Of a stretch of DNA of 64,000 nucleotides, positions 33,256-41,943 are shown piece by piece (position 1 is the stretch's first letter; each line of letters opens with the position of its first letter). Both the position numbers and the translations under genes were made by a program. Where the stretch lies: positions 186,001 to 250,000 of the forward strand of contig CAWCZQ010000001.1 of NCBI GenBank assembly GCA_963800205.1. The letters run 5' to 3'. The DNA is from UBA6224 sp963800205. Lineage in GTDB: Bacteria > Patescibacteriota > Saccharimonadia > Saccharimonadales > UBA4665. Under the pieces are notes generated by a model, which was not told the DNA's origin, made no database searches, and saw only the letters and a list, made by a program, of their open reading frames with translations.

Positions 33256-36039
33256 CTAGCTACAGCCGGTCGTGGAACCGCACGAACTGCATACGTAGCA
33301 GCTACCCGCCCGTTGGGTCTGATTACCACAGTTGTAGCACAATGGCGCCGTGTCGCTGCTACTAGCCTGTGATGTTTGAGCACCGGCATCCACTGGCTGA
33401 GTCTGAGCTGTTGGCTCCTGAGCAACATTTTGCTGCTGAGGCTGCTCAGTCTCGCCTGTGTCAAGCAAGCTTGTTTGAGACTCGGGCATATCCTCAAACG
33501 AGGCAAGTCCGAGCTCTAACCGGTCATCGAAGCTAAGATAGCTGGCCGCTAACCGACGGAAGACATAGTCTACCAAGCTGGAAGCAGTGCGGATCTCTGG
33601 ATCATCGGTAATTCCCGAAGGAGCAAAGGACATACTTGTAAATGATTTGACGTAGTCTTTTAGCGGAACACCAAACTGGAGACCGTGACTCAAGGAGATG
33701 GCGAATGCATCCATGAAACCAGCAAGCGTTGATCCCTGTTTTGCGATACGCATGAAGATTTCACCTGGGGTGCCGTCATCATACTCACCTACCGTAATGT
33801 AGCCATGGCTGTCGGCAACTTTGAATGAAAACGTCTTAGAATTGCGGACTTTGGGCAATTCTCGGCGACGAACAAAGCCAGTGGCAGCTGCTTTTTCGGT
33901 AACTGTCTCTACGGCAGCAGCTGGCGTGGCAGCAACCGGTACTGGTACTTCTTTTATTTCCTTTTTCGCCATAGATAACGGCTGAGCTACTTTACAATTG
34001 TCTCGGTAGATAGCAATCGCCTTTAGGCCCATCTGCCATGCGTCAATGTGAAGCTGTTCAACATCTTCTACGGTTGCTTCTTCTGGCATGTTGACCGTTT
34101 TACTGATCGCACCCGAGATAAAAGGTTGTACTGCTGACATCATTTTGACGTGTCCAAGGTAATGAATTGAATTATCGCCCATTGAGCAAGCAAAGACTTT
34201 TTCGTGGTCCTTCTTGAGGTGAGGAGCACCAAGGATAGTCTTTTCTACATCAATGTAGTTCACGATGTCATCAATTTGTGGTTTGGTGTAGCCGAGAGCC
34301 TTGAGGGCACGTGGCACCGTTTGGTTCACGATACTCATCGTACCGCCACCGACTAGTTTCTTCACTTTCACAAGACCGAGGTCTGGCTCGATACCAGTTG
34401 TATCGCAGTCCATCATAAGTCCAATGGTACCAGTTGGGGCCAGTACTGAAGCCTGGCTGTTGCGGATGCCGTATAGATCGCCAAGTTCAACCGCTTCATC
34501 CCAAGCACTAGCCGCTGCGCTCAACAATTCTTCGGCGACGAAACTCGCATCAATCTTTGAGACTTCTTCACGGTGCATCTTGAGTACGTCAAGCATTGCT
34601 TCACGATCTTTGTGGTAGCCAGCGAATGGCCCAACAATGCGTGCCAACTTGGCGCTGGTTGCGTAAGCGTGACCAGTCATGAGCGCCGTAACGGCAGCAG
34701 CTTGAGCTCGTCCTTCATCGCTATCGTATGGTAGACCCTGTGCCATCAGCATAGCGCCCAGATTTGCGTAGCCTATACCGAGCTCTCGATATGCTCGAGC
34801 ATTTTTACCGATATTCTCTGTTGGGTAAGCTGAGTAGCCGACGAGGATTTCTTGAGCAGTAAATATCAGCTCAACCGTGTGCCGAAACGCTTCCACATCA
34901 AAGGTGTTGTCGTCACGTAGGTACTTAAGCAGGTTGATACTTGCCAGGTTACAGGCCGAGTTATCAAGGTGCATATACTCACTACACGGATTACTGGCGT
35001 TAATGCGACCGGCGTTTGGAGCGGTGTGCCATTTGTTAATGGTGGTATCAAACTGCATACCAGGATCGGCACATTCCCATGCTGCTTGCGCAAACTGACG
35101 GTAAAGGTCTCGTGCCCGGACGGTACGCACCGATTTACCAGTTGTAACGCTCTTGAGATCCCAATCTGCGTCATCGACAACAGCTTGCATAAAATCGTCG
35201 CTAACCCGTACCGAGTTATTAGCGTTCTGGTACTGGACAGAGAAGATATCCTTGCCATCGAGGCTCATATCGTAGCCAAATTCTTGCAGAACTCGAGCCT
35301 TTTGCTCTTCGCGAGCTTTCGACCAGATAAACTCTTCGACATCAGGGTGTTCTACATTGAGAATGACCATCTTAGCGGCCCGTCGGGTTTTACCACCACT
35401 CTTTATCGCGCCGGCTGAAGCATCTGCGCCACGCATGAAGCTCAGTGGTCCACTGGCAGTTCCGCCACTTTTACTCAGCGGCTCGACAGACGAGCGAATC
35501 GGACTGAGGTTTACACCGGAGCCTGAACCACCCTTAAAGATCATTCCTTCATCGACATACCAGTTCAGAATAGATTCCATCGTATCGTCGATGCCAAGGA
35601 TGAAACAGGCGCTTGCCTGTTGAGCGCGACCGGGAGCACCGATATTGAACCATACTGGAGAGTTAAAAGCTGCACGCTGGGTGGCGAGAACAAACTTAAG
35701 TTCTTCACGGAAATCTTCGGCTTCTGTTTCGCTTTCAAAGTAGCCCTCTTGTACGCCCTGACGCGTAACCGTATCGACAACGCGATCAATCAGGTCCTTA
35801 AGGGAGGATTCGCGCTCGTCAGTGCCTGGTGTACCAGTGAAGTATTTCTGGGCCACGATATTGATAGCGTTCAAAGACCATCCCTGTGGAAATTCAACAC
35901 CTCGTTGCTCAAAAACTGGTGTTTTACTAGCGGGGTTTGTAATAACTGAGTCACGCTTAACCCACTTCAGTGCATCGTATGCTTTAGTACCGCTTTGTGT
36001 AAAGAATCGCCTAACACCAAGGCTTGCTGTTTGTCCCAT
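33256..36039 (-). CDS. nrdJ: Adenosylcobalamin-dependent (class II) ribonucleotide reductase
   Basis: The 927-residue enzyme reduces ribonucleotides to deoxyribonucleotides with a B12-generated thiyl radical. Family motifs seen: FNSPVWFNIG (about 120-130), FKGGSGSGVNLSPIRSS (about 170), the active-site NPCSEYMHLDNSACNL (about 345-362), and a Cys-rich C-terminal tail (CYNCGN, CYVCSSCGSTTGCS) that re-reduces the active site. The ATG at 36039 follows GTGAGGG at a normal distance. nrdR lies directly upstream on the same strand. As no B12 synthesis genes are in the window, the cofactor may come from the host; this is inference. Confidence 0.95.
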   Translation of the reverse strand: MGQTASLGVRRFFTQSGTKAYDALKWVKRDSVITNPASKTPVFEQRGVEFPQGWSLNAINIVAQKYFTGTPGTDERESSLKDLIDRVVDTVTRQGVQEGYFESETEAEDFREELKFVLATQRAAFNSPVWFNIGAPGRAQQASACFILGIDDTMESILNWYVDEGMIFKGGSGSGVNLSPIRSSVEPLSKSGGTASGPLSFMRGADASAGAIKSGGKTRRAAKMVILNVEHPDVEEFIWSKAREEQKARVLQEFGYDMSLDGKDIFSVQYQNANNSVRVSDDFMQAVVDDADWDLKSVTTGKSVRTVRARDLYRQFAQAAWECADPGMQFDTTINKWHTAPNAGRINASNPCSEYMHLDNSACNLASINLLKYLRDDNTFDVEAFRHTVELIFTAQEILVGYSAYPTENIGKNARAYRELGIGYANLGAMLMAQGLPYDSDEGRAQAAAVTALMTGHAYATSAKLARIVGPFAGYHKDREAMLDVLKMHREEVSKIDASFVAEELLSAAASAWDEAVELGDLYGIRNSQASVLAPTGTIGLMMDCDTTGIEPDLGLVKVKKLVGGGTMSIVNQTVPRALKALGYTKPQIDDIVNYIDVEKTILGAPHLKKDHEKVFACSMGDNSIHYLGHVKMMSAVQPFISGAISKTVNMPEEATVEDVEQLHIDAWQMGLKAIAIYRDNCKVAQPLSMAKKEIKEVPVPVAATPAAAVETVTEKAAATGFVRRRELPKVRNSKTFSFKVADSHGYITVGEYDDGTPGEIFMRIAKQGSTLAGFMDAFAISLSHGLQFGVPLKDYVKSFTSMSFAPSGITDDPEIRTASSLVDYVFRRLAASYLSFDDRLELGLASFEDMPESQTSLLDTGETEQPQQQNVAQEPTAQTQPVDAGAQTSQASSSDTAPLCYNCGNQTQRAGSCYVCSSCGSTTGCS

Positions 36040-36177
36040 AATACCCTCACTTTTAATCGATGTATTAACTTAAGTATTTTTAAATGTTTGTTAGAGTTCT
36101 TTGACGACGTTTGTCTCTCGTCTGTCGTCCTGAGCTCTCTGCGAAGCTCATACCACCGTATCAGTCCCGAAGAGAGC

Positions 36178-36203
36178 CGTTAAGGAGCCTCTACTCCTTA
36201 ACG
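36178..36203 (-). terminator. Hairpin overlapping the nrdR stop codon
   Basis: CGTTAAGGAG and CTCCTTAACG form a perfect 10-bp stem with a 6-base loop containing the TAG stop of nrdR. There is no clear T-run after it (GGCTCTCTT). It may be a weak terminator, an RNA-stability element or an attenuator between nrdR and nrdJ. Confidence 0.45.
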
Positions 36204-36670
36204 AGATTTCCTGCGCTTTTCTTTTCTTTGATATGAGATAATTCTCGCTCAAATCCTGCTATATCTTTAAACCGCCGATATACACTGGCAAATCGCACAT
36301 ATGCTACTTCGTCTATAGCTGCAAGGCGTTCCATGACGCATTCACCGATCTTCAGTGAAGGAATTTCACTTAGCCCGCAGGTATATAGATCTTGCTCTAT
36401 GTCTGAAACCAATGTTTCGAGTTGCATGCTGCTCACAGATGTCTTTTCACAGGCTCGATACAGCCCAGCTAATAGCTTTGTCCGATTGAAGAGCTCACGC
36501 GTTCCATCGTTTTTAATAACTATCAGCTGCGGACGTTCGAGTCGCTCATACGTCGTAAAGCGATACGCACATCTCGTGCACATTCGGCGGCGGCGAATAG
36601 CTTGGCCGTCTGCTACGTCACGCGATTCGATAACTTTCGTATCGCATTCCTGGCATTGGCTGCATCTCAT
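36191..36670 (-). CDS. nrdR: Transcriptional repressor NrdR
   Basis: NrdR is a zinc-ribbon/ATP-cone repressor that senses (d)ATP and represses ribonucleotide reductase genes. The 159-residue protein begins MRCSQCQECDTKVIESR. The zinc ribbon Cys pairs are C3/C6 and the pair in RRRRMCTRCAYRFTTYE. The ATP-cone follows (LIVIKNDGTRELFNRTKLL, about 50-140). I prefer the ATG at 36670 over an earlier one because AAAGGAGG stands nine bases upstream. Its position beside nrdJ fits its usual target. I could not find a convincing NrdR box. Confidence 0.95.
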   Translation of the reverse strand: MRCSQCQECDTKVIESRDVADGQAIRRRRMCTRCAYRFTTYERLERPQLIVIKNDGTRELFNRTKLLAGLYRACEKTSVSSMQLETLVSDIEQDLYTCGLSEIPSLKIGECVMERLAAIDEVAYVRFASVYRRFKDIAGFERELSHIKEKKSAGNLVKE

Positions 36671-36807
36671 TTGCACACCTCCTTTGTTCAAAAATAACGT
36701 ACGAGCAACTATAATTTTTACTACATATAGCGCTTAGTCACTTTATATTAGCCCTAGCTGTAGCGTTATGCAATAATTTTCGGTTGTATTATTTAGTACA
36801 AACAATG

Positions 36808-38136
36808 TTACTTATCAGAGGTAGAATCGGATTCTTCTTCGGTGCTGCCGCGTCGCTTCTTTAATCGACGAAGGAAAGATGGACGCTCAAGTTCGTCCTC
36901 AACACTACCACTCACAACCGAGGGACTATCATCGTCTCCAGGGGCTGGTTCGTCGGTGTTATCTTTGTCTTCCAATGTCCATATATTTGGTACTGAGTCA
37001 TCCGATTTGAAATCTACAGCGGCTTCTTCGTTGTCGGACAAAGTCATATCAATGTCTTTTATGGAAGCCTCTTCATCTTTTTTGCCGTCCGTAGAGCGTG
37101 TACGAACAGGTGAAGATTCATCTTGGTCAACAGAATCCATGGCGCTTACACCACTAACCGCTTGGCGGCCTTGGAAATATGAAGCGTCAAAACCGGTGGC
37201 GACAACGGTAATAATGACTTCACCTTCTAGTTCAGGGCTAATTGTGGCACCGAAAATTATATTTGCATCGCTGTCGGCTGCATTGGTGATAGTTTCAGCA
37301 GCCGCATTAATTTCGTGCATAGAAAGATCATTGCCGCCGATGACATTAAACAAAATTCCTCGTGCGCCATCAATAGATACTTCTAGTAGTGGCGACTCGA
37401 TCGCTTGCTGTGCTGCTGCAACGGCACGATTTTCTCCGCTCGCACGCCCAATTCCCATCAAGGCAGAGCCGGCATTGCTCATAACAGTCTTTACGTCGGC
37501 GAAGTCTAAGTTAATAAGCCCATGTACCGTAATAAGATCCGAAATCCCCTGCACACCTTGCCGCAGCACGTCGTCAGCCACACGGAATGCTTCCATTAGT
37601 GGGGTCTGCCTATCTATGGTTTGAAGGAGCCGATCATTAGGAATAATAATCAGAGTGTCGACTGCATTGCGGAGATTATCGATGGCTATGTCAGCGTTTC
37701 GGCGGCGCTTTTCCCCCTCGAAGGCGAACGGCTTCGTGGCAAACCCAACGACAAGAATACCAAGATCTTTTGCAATGCGAGCTACCACATGACCGGCACC
37801 GCTGCCTGTACCACCACCTGCTCCGATAGTGACAAATACCATATCTGCCCCCTCGAGCGCTTTTTGTATCTCTTCGCGGGATTCTTCGGCTGCCTGCTGG
37901 CCGACTGTTGGGTTGGCGCCGGCGCCAAGACCACGAGTAGCGTCTTTTCCTATGTGGATTTTGTGTTTTGCCTTAGAGTAATGCAGTGCCTGCGCGTCGG
38001 TGTTAATAGCTATAAATTCTACTGATTCTATACCAGCTTCCACCATACGATTAATGGCGGCACCACCAGCTCCCCCGACACCTACAACTTTTATTCGAGC
38101 AAAAGTTTCTATGGCTGGCTCTACTACTTGCGGCAT
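36808..38136 (-). CDS. ftsZ: Cell division protein FtsZ
   Basis: The 442-residue tubulin-like GTPase forms the division ring. Visible features: VVGVGGAGGAAINRM at residues about 17-31, the tubulin signature GAGGGTGSGAG (about 108-118), the T7 loop region NLDFADVKTVM, a long acidic linker, and a C-terminal peptide PSFLRRLKKRRG which in this family binds FtsA or other partners. GAGGG precedes the ATG. It lies downstream of ftsA but has its own strong promoter. Confidence 0.97.
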   Translation of the reverse strand: MPQVVEPAIETFARIKVVGVGGAGGAAINRMVEAGIESVEFIAINTDAQALHYSKAKHKIHIGKDATRGLGAGANPTVGQQAAEESREEIQKALEGADMVFVTIGAGGGTGSGAGHVVARIAKDLGILVVGFATKPFAFEGEKRRRNADIAIDNLRNAVDTLIIIPNDRLLQTIDRQTPLMEAFRVADDVLRQGVQGISDLITVHGLINLDFADVKTVMSNAGSALMGIGRASGENRAVAAAQQAIESPLLEVSIDGARGILFNVIGGNDLSMHEINAAAETITNAADSDANIIFGATISPELEGEVIITVVATGFDASYFQGRQAVSGVSAMDSVDQDESSPVRTRSTDGKKDEEASIKDIDMTLSDNEEAAVDFKSDDSVPNIWTLEDKDNTDEPAPGDDDSPSVVSGSVEDELERPSFLRRLKKRRGSTEEESDSTSDK

Positions 38137-38171
38137 GAAGTCCCTCTTCGTTCCAATATAATTATAAGCTT

Positions 38172-38200
38172 AGTATACGCTAGAGCGCATCTCTCATCAA
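38172..38200 (-). promoter_or_regulatory. ftsZ promoter
   Basis: TTGATG (38195-38200), a 17-base spacer and TATACT (38172-38177) face ftsZ, giving a leader of about 30 bases. It lies in the 128-base gap between ftsA and ftsZ. Confidence 0.8.
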
Positions 38201-38264
38201 CAAATTTATTCAAGGGGTTTGGGCAGAAAATTACTATCACCCAGTCATGTGTTCAAGCCAAAAA

Positions 38265-39488
38265 CTAAAAGCCAAATTTTTTGAACAGTGTTCTAACTGC
38301 TGCTACTCCAGCACTATCTTCTTGAGGTGAAACTATGTCATGCGATGGCAATAACATATCGAGTGTTAATAAGCCAACGGCTGTCGTAAATGAAGCATCT
38401 TCTACAGTATCTACTAGGCCGGTCACCCCATGAATTTTGCCTACTCGGGCGGCAAGTTGCAGGTTGTCTCGAGCGTATTCGGCAATACCGGGTAATTTTG
38501 CTGTGCCTCCATTGAGTACTACCCCACCCGGTAACTTACGAGAGCGGCGTATGCGATGAAGTTCTTTATCGACATACTCAAAGAGTTCTTCTATCCTGGC
38601 TTCACAAATCATATGGATATCATCCATATCGAAACTATACTGCTTACTATGTAACGATACACTTGCCGTTGTTTTTTTGGATTTCATGAGGGATGCATGC
38701 TGTAACTTTACCTGCTCCGCAATATCAAGATCTGTCTTGAGCCCAATTGCCAAGTCGTTTGTAATATGCACACCGCCAATTGGCAGCACGGCAACGTGCT
38801 GGACCTCTCCATCCTCGATAACGATAAAGTTCGTTGTACCCGCGCCAATATCCAGCACGAGCGTGCCGGCTTCCTTTTGGTCTCGAGTTAAGGTGGCTTC
38901 TGCTGATGCTAGGCTAGATACCGTATGATTGTGAACAACAATATCGGCTTTTGTGAGTGCCGCATCAAGGTTGCGAAGATTTGGCGTAGCGGCAGTAATA
39001 ATGTGAGACTCCACCTCCAGACGAACGCCCTGCATCCCGACAGGCTCTTTAATGTTCCGTTGCCCGTCCAGGCTATAGCTTTTAGCAAAAAACTGTACTA
39101 TCTCGCGATTAGGGGGAAATTTGACTGCCGTAGCGGCCTCGTCGACACGCTGTCGATCTTCTACCGATATCTCCCTGTCCCCAGCACTAATGGCAATAAC
39201 GCCTTTGGAATCGACGCCTGTCACGTGAGTACCATTGATATTCACGGTCGCACCGTTTATTGGAACGCCCGATATACGCTCTGCCTCATTGACGGCTTTA
39301 ATGATTGCGTCGGCCGTTTCTTCGATATGAACTACCGTTCCTCGTCGCATCCCGTGGTTTGGTGCGGAACCATGACCAATTATTGATAATTTACCGCCAT
39401 CATTAGCGTCAGCCATACCCACCACACAGCGCACTGCACTAGTGCCTATATCGAGGCCGACAAAATGGTTTGTGGAAGCGCCTTGCAT
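38265..39488 (-). CDS. ftsA: Cell division protein FtsA
   Basis: This actin-like ATPase tethers FtsZ to the membrane. Motifs: FVGLDIGTSAVRCVVG at the start (phosphate 1), the SHS2 insert with VNINGTHVTG, DIGAGTTNFIVIEDG (phosphate 2), VVLNGGTAKLPGI (adenosine), and a C-terminal amphipathic helix VRTLFKKFGF for membrane binding. I chose the ATG at 39488 (MQGASTNHFVG, 407 residues); a TTG at 39527 would add 13 residues and begins just after the map stop. No good Shine-Dalgarno supports either. It is the last gene of the rpsU-yqeY-adk-map-ftsA operon. Confidence 0.95.
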   Translation of the reverse strand: MQGASTNHFVGLDIGTSAVRCVVGMADANDGGKLSIIGHGSAPNHGMRRGTVVHIEETADAIIKAVNEAERISGVPINGATVNINGTHVTGVDSKGVIAISAGDREISVEDRQRVDEAATAVKFPPNREIVQFFAKSYSLDGQRNIKEPVGMQGVRLEVESHIITAATPNLRNLDAALTKADIVVHNHTVSSLASAEATLTRDQKEAGTLVLDIGAGTTNFIVIEDGEVQHVAVLPIGGVHITNDLAIGLKTDLDIAEQVKLQHASLMKSKKTTASVSLHSKQYSFDMDDIHMICEARIEELFEYVDKELHRIRRSRKLPGGVVLNGGTAKLPGIAEYARDNLQLAARVGKIHGVTGLVDTVEDASFTTAVGLLTLDMLLPSHDIVSPQEDSAGVAAVRTLFKKFGF

Positions 39489-39528
39489 GTTGGCAGTAGT
39501 ATAGCGCTTACCCTTGTATGAGCGCAAG

Positions 39529-40302
39529 CTAAACAGTGGTAGCGACGTCAGACGTAGTAATCACCTCTGCGCCCTCTTCGGTTATTAAGATGGTGTGTTC
39601 AAAGTGAGCCGAGCGGGAGCCGTCACGAGTCAATATAGTCCATCCATCCGGTGCCATATAGACAGCATCAGTACCTAGTGTCGCCATCGGTTCTATAGCA
39701 ATAGTCATACCGGCTTGGAGCCATGGCCCGGTATTTGCTCGTCCGTAGTTTGGAATATTGGGGTCCTCGTGCAGTTCGTGCCCTACTCCATGCCCAACCA
39801 AGTCACGAACAATCCCGAACTTATATCGCTTGAGTACTGATTCTATCGCCGCCCCTATCGTTCCTGTGCGAACGCCGTCCGATACGGCTGCGATACCAGC
39901 CTCCATGGCCTGTTTGGTGCCGCGTAGGAGCTCTTCTTCTCGCTTATTGCGGCAGGCTCCCACCGGTATACTAATAGCTGAATCGGTAATCATGCCTCGG
40001 TAATTAACGCCAAAGTCCAGACCCACGATATCACCCTGCTGTAAGATCTTTTTCGTACTCGGTATGCCGTGGACCACTTCATCGTTCACGGAGATACAAA
40101 TAACATCAGGAAAACCTTGGTAATTAAGAAATACCGGCGCTCCGCCAAGTGACACCAGCTCCTGACGGGCTCTGTCGGCGAGGTCTTTTGTTGACATGCC
40201 AGCCTGCATTTCTTTGCGTAGTACGGTAAGTACCTGAAAGAGCATTGCGCCGCTTTCACGCATGGCGGATTGTTCTGATGGTGTCTTTACACGAGTGAGC
40301 AT
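39529..40302 (-). CDS. map: Methionine aminopeptidase, type I
   Basis: The enzyme removes the initiator methionine from new proteins. It has 257 residues, normal for type I. Metal ligands are all present: D96 (GLDFG), D107 (MITDSA), H171 (GHGVGHELHE), E204 (AIEPM) and E235 (HFEHT); the catalytic H79 is in VVHG. Its start overlaps adk by 16 bases, so translation is probably coupled. It acts after peptide deformylase, whose gene lies about 3.6 kb away on the other strand. Confidence 0.97.
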   Translation of the reverse strand: MLTRVKTPSEQSAMRESGAMLFQVLTVLRKEMQAGMSTKDLADRARQELVSLGGAPVFLNYQGFPDVICISVNDEVVHGIPSTKKILQQGDIVGLDFGVNYRGMITDSAISIPVGACRNKREEELLRGTKQAMEAGIAAVSDGVRTGTIGAAIESVLKRYKFGIVRDLVGHGVGHELHEDPNIPNYGRANTGPWLQAGMTIAIEPMATLGTDAVYMAPDGWTILTRDGSRSAHFEHTILITEEGAEVITTSDVATTV

Positions 40303-40841
40303 GCTGAGAGAGCCTCTTGAATTCGCTGATGTACATCTTCAATACTACCCTGGCCATCGATATACGCAAGCGGCACGCCCCGTTTTTGGTAAAAATCAAC
40401 AACGGGCTTCGTATTTTCGTGATAAATTGCTAAACGCTTTTTGATTACATCTTGCACGTCTTCGGCTCGCCCTCTCCCCGACAGCCGTTTGAGTAGCTCT
40501 GACTCTGGTACTTCAAAGATGATGACCAGTTGAAGTTCTCGTCCATGTTCTGGTAGTTGTCGCTCGAGCCACTCCGCTTGGGGGATATTCCTAGGGTATC
40601 CGTCCATGACAATACCCGCCATCTCACCATCCTTACTGACTTCCGCCAGTGCCTGATCGACAACTTTATTAGTCAGCTCATCATCAATAAGTTCCCCCGT
40701 AGACAGCCGCGAGAGCACCTCGGCATCTTTAGAGTCGCGGAATAAACGGCCAGTCGACAGCCACTTCCAGCCATGTTTCTTCACTAAAAGTTCGCCCTGG
40801 ATACTTTTTCCGGAGCCCGGAGGACCAAAAAACAAAATCAT
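40287..40841 (-). CDS. adk: Adenylate kinase
   Basis: The enzyme interconverts ATP, ADP and AMP. Features: P-loop FFGPPGSGKS (residues 4-13), the AMP-binding segment with STGRLFRD, GIVMDGYPRN (NMP/core), and a short LID (RLSGRGRAEDVQDVIKKRL) without the Cys-based zinc lid. At 184 residues it is a short form. The ATG overlaps the TGA of yqeY (four-base overlap), typical of translational coupling. Confidence 0.93.
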   Translation of the reverse strand: MILFFGPPGSGKSIQGELLVKKHGWKWLSTGRLFRDSKDAEVLSRLSTGELIDDELTNKVVDQALAEVSKDGEMAGIVMDGYPRNIPQAEWLERQLPEHGRELQLVIIFEVPESELLKRLSGRGRAEDVQDVIKKRLAIYHENTKPVVDFYQKRGVPLAYIDGQGSIEDVHQRIQEALSACSLV

Positions 40842-41302
40842 TTGCTAGCAGATAATCTTTCTCGGACCAGGCGCGCAATTTCACTTCCCTCGGCTGCCAT
40901 GCCCGTTTTTGCTTTTACACCGGCAATTACCTGTCCCATCTGTGACGGATTGGTAGCCCCAAGCTCCGTAATGGTTTCATCTATGATAGTCGTCAGTTCG
41001 TCCTGTGAGAGTTGTTCTGGTAGGTATTCTTCGATAATTGCTTTCTCGATCTGTTCATCTTTAGCTTTCTCTTGATTACCGCCGCGCAGGTATAAATCTG
41101 TGCTTTCTTGCCTCTTCTTGGCTTCGCGCGCCAATATCTCAAGCACTTCCTCGTCCGGAAGAGCTTGGTCTCTGGCTACCTTTTTGGCTACTTTCGCATA
41201 GAGTACGCTGCTTTTCAGGCCACGCAGCGTCATGACACGCTGCGACTGGCCTGCCAGCATTGCTGCCTTGAGGTCTTGGGAAAGACGGTCTTCTAATGTC
41301 AT
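40838..41302 (-). CDS. yqeY: GatB/YqeY domain protein
   Basis: The 154-residue protein matches the YqeY family throughout (LSQDLKAAMLAGQSQRVMTL at the start, QMGQVIAGVKAK and EIARLVRERL at the end). The family resembles the C-terminal domain of GatB, the amidotransferase tRNA-binding part, but its own job is not well defined. It starts at the TAATG that ends rpsU, a common partner of yqeY in bacteria. Confidence 0.93.
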   Translation of the reverse strand: MTLEDRLSQDLKAAMLAGQSQRVMTLRGLKSSVLYAKVAKKVARDQALPDEEVLEILAREAKKRQESTDLYLRGGNQEKAKDEQIEKAIIEEYLPEQLSQDELTTIIDETITELGATNPSQMGQVIAGVKAKTGMAAEGSEIARLVRERLSASK

Positions 41303-41517
41303 TAGCGCTGGCCGAGTTTGATACGCTTAATCTTTAGCGCCCGACGTGCCTGACGAATGATAGCCTTGTTGCGGCGTTCGCGCTTGCTTGTCGGTTTAGC
41401 AAAATACTGACCTTGCTTAAGAGTAGCCAAATTACCAGACTGCTGAACCTTGCGGTTAAAGCGGCGCAGAAGGTTTTCTGCTGACTCTTTTGAATCTTTA
41501 CGTGTTACCTGAATCAT
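41302..41517 (-). CDS. rpsU: 30S ribosomal protein S21
   Basis: The 71-residue basic protein (IQVTRKDSKESAENLLRRF, then FAKPTSKRERRNKA) matches S21, a small-subunit protein that helps 16S-mRNA contact at initiation. No Shine-Dalgarno precedes the ATG, and the promoter places transcription start only two or three bases upstream, so the mRNA is probably leaderless. It heads the operon rpsU-yqeY-adk-map-ftsA. Confidence 0.95.
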   Translation of the reverse strand: MIQVTRKDSKESAENLLRRFNRKVQQSGNLATLKQGQYFAKPTSKRERRNKAIIRQARRALKIKRIKLGQR

Positions 41518-41525
41518 CGTGAGAT

Positions 41526-41554
41526 ATTGTAGCGAATGTGAGAGGTGTTTGCAA
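41526..41554 (-). promoter_or_regulatory. rpsU operon promoter (leaderless type)
   Basis: TTGCAA (41549-41554), a 17-base spacer and TACAAT (41526-41531) face rpsU. Only eight bases separate the -10 from the ATG, so the start site should fall within a few bases of the start codon. Confidence 0.75.
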
Positions 41555-41561
41555 CTCTTTG

Positions 41562-41852
41562 TTAAGAGGCCACATTCTTTTTCTGAGTCGTGCGTTGTGA
41601 TTTTAACACGATACTCTGTAGTTCTTTGAAAATTGGGAACTGTTTGTTGGTGTAATAAACCTTCGTATTGCTTTGCTTCTCGGAGATAAGAAAGCCGGCT
41701 TTTTCCAAACGTCGGAGCTCGCGCTGAATGTTACCTGCATCTTCTTTAATTAGCTTAGCTAAGCCCCGTACATGGGTCTTAAAGTCAGGGTATTTCGCAT
41801 AAATCACAATGATTTTACGGCGTACTCGGGATGTAATAAATATATCTAACAT
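41562..41852 (-). CDS. Winged helix-turn-helix transcriptional regulator
   Basis: The 96-residue protein has a wHTH pattern: helix VRGLAKLIKEDAGNIQREL as helix-turn-helix, then the wing GFLISEKQSNTKVYYTNK. It is basic and has no visible sensor domain or Cys cluster, most like the ArsR-type fold. The target is unknown. It is transcribed away from priA, from promoters that overlap. The ATG at 41852 is preceded by GAGAG. Confidence 0.8.
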   Translation of the reverse strand: MLDIFITSRVRRKIIVIYAKYPDFKTHVRGLAKLIKEDAGNIQRELRRLEKAGFLISEKQSNTKVYYTNKQFPIFKELQSIVLKSQRTTQKKNVAS

Positions 41853-41885
41853 AAACTCTCATTGTTGATCACACAACGTAACCTT

Positions 41886-41936
41886 AGTATACCAAGCACT
41901 ACAGTCGTTTTTCAACCCACATAATTAGCCTATACT
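41886..41936. promoter_or_regulatory. Overlapping divergent promoters of wHTH gene and priA
   Basis: Minus strand: TTGAAA (41910-41915), 18-base spacer, TATACT (41886-41891) for the regulator. Plus strand: TTTTCA (41909-41914), 16-base spacer, TATACT (41931-41936) for priA. The two -35 elements occupy the same bases, so polymerases would exclude each other. The priA -10 ends seven bases before its ATG, giving a leaderless mRNA. Confidence 0.7.
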
Positions 41937-41943
41937 GATAACT

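Noticed and set aside
36700..36740. Possible NrdR box upstream of nrdR
   Set aside because: The best match (ACTACATATAG) covers only part of the consensus, and no second box at the usual spacing is present.
40835..40845. Alternative genetic code (TGA as Gly, as in other CPR groups)
   Set aside because: TGA ends yqeY in the ATGA overlap with adk and ends the 11501-20257 gene. Intact genes have no in-frame TGA, so TGA is a stop.
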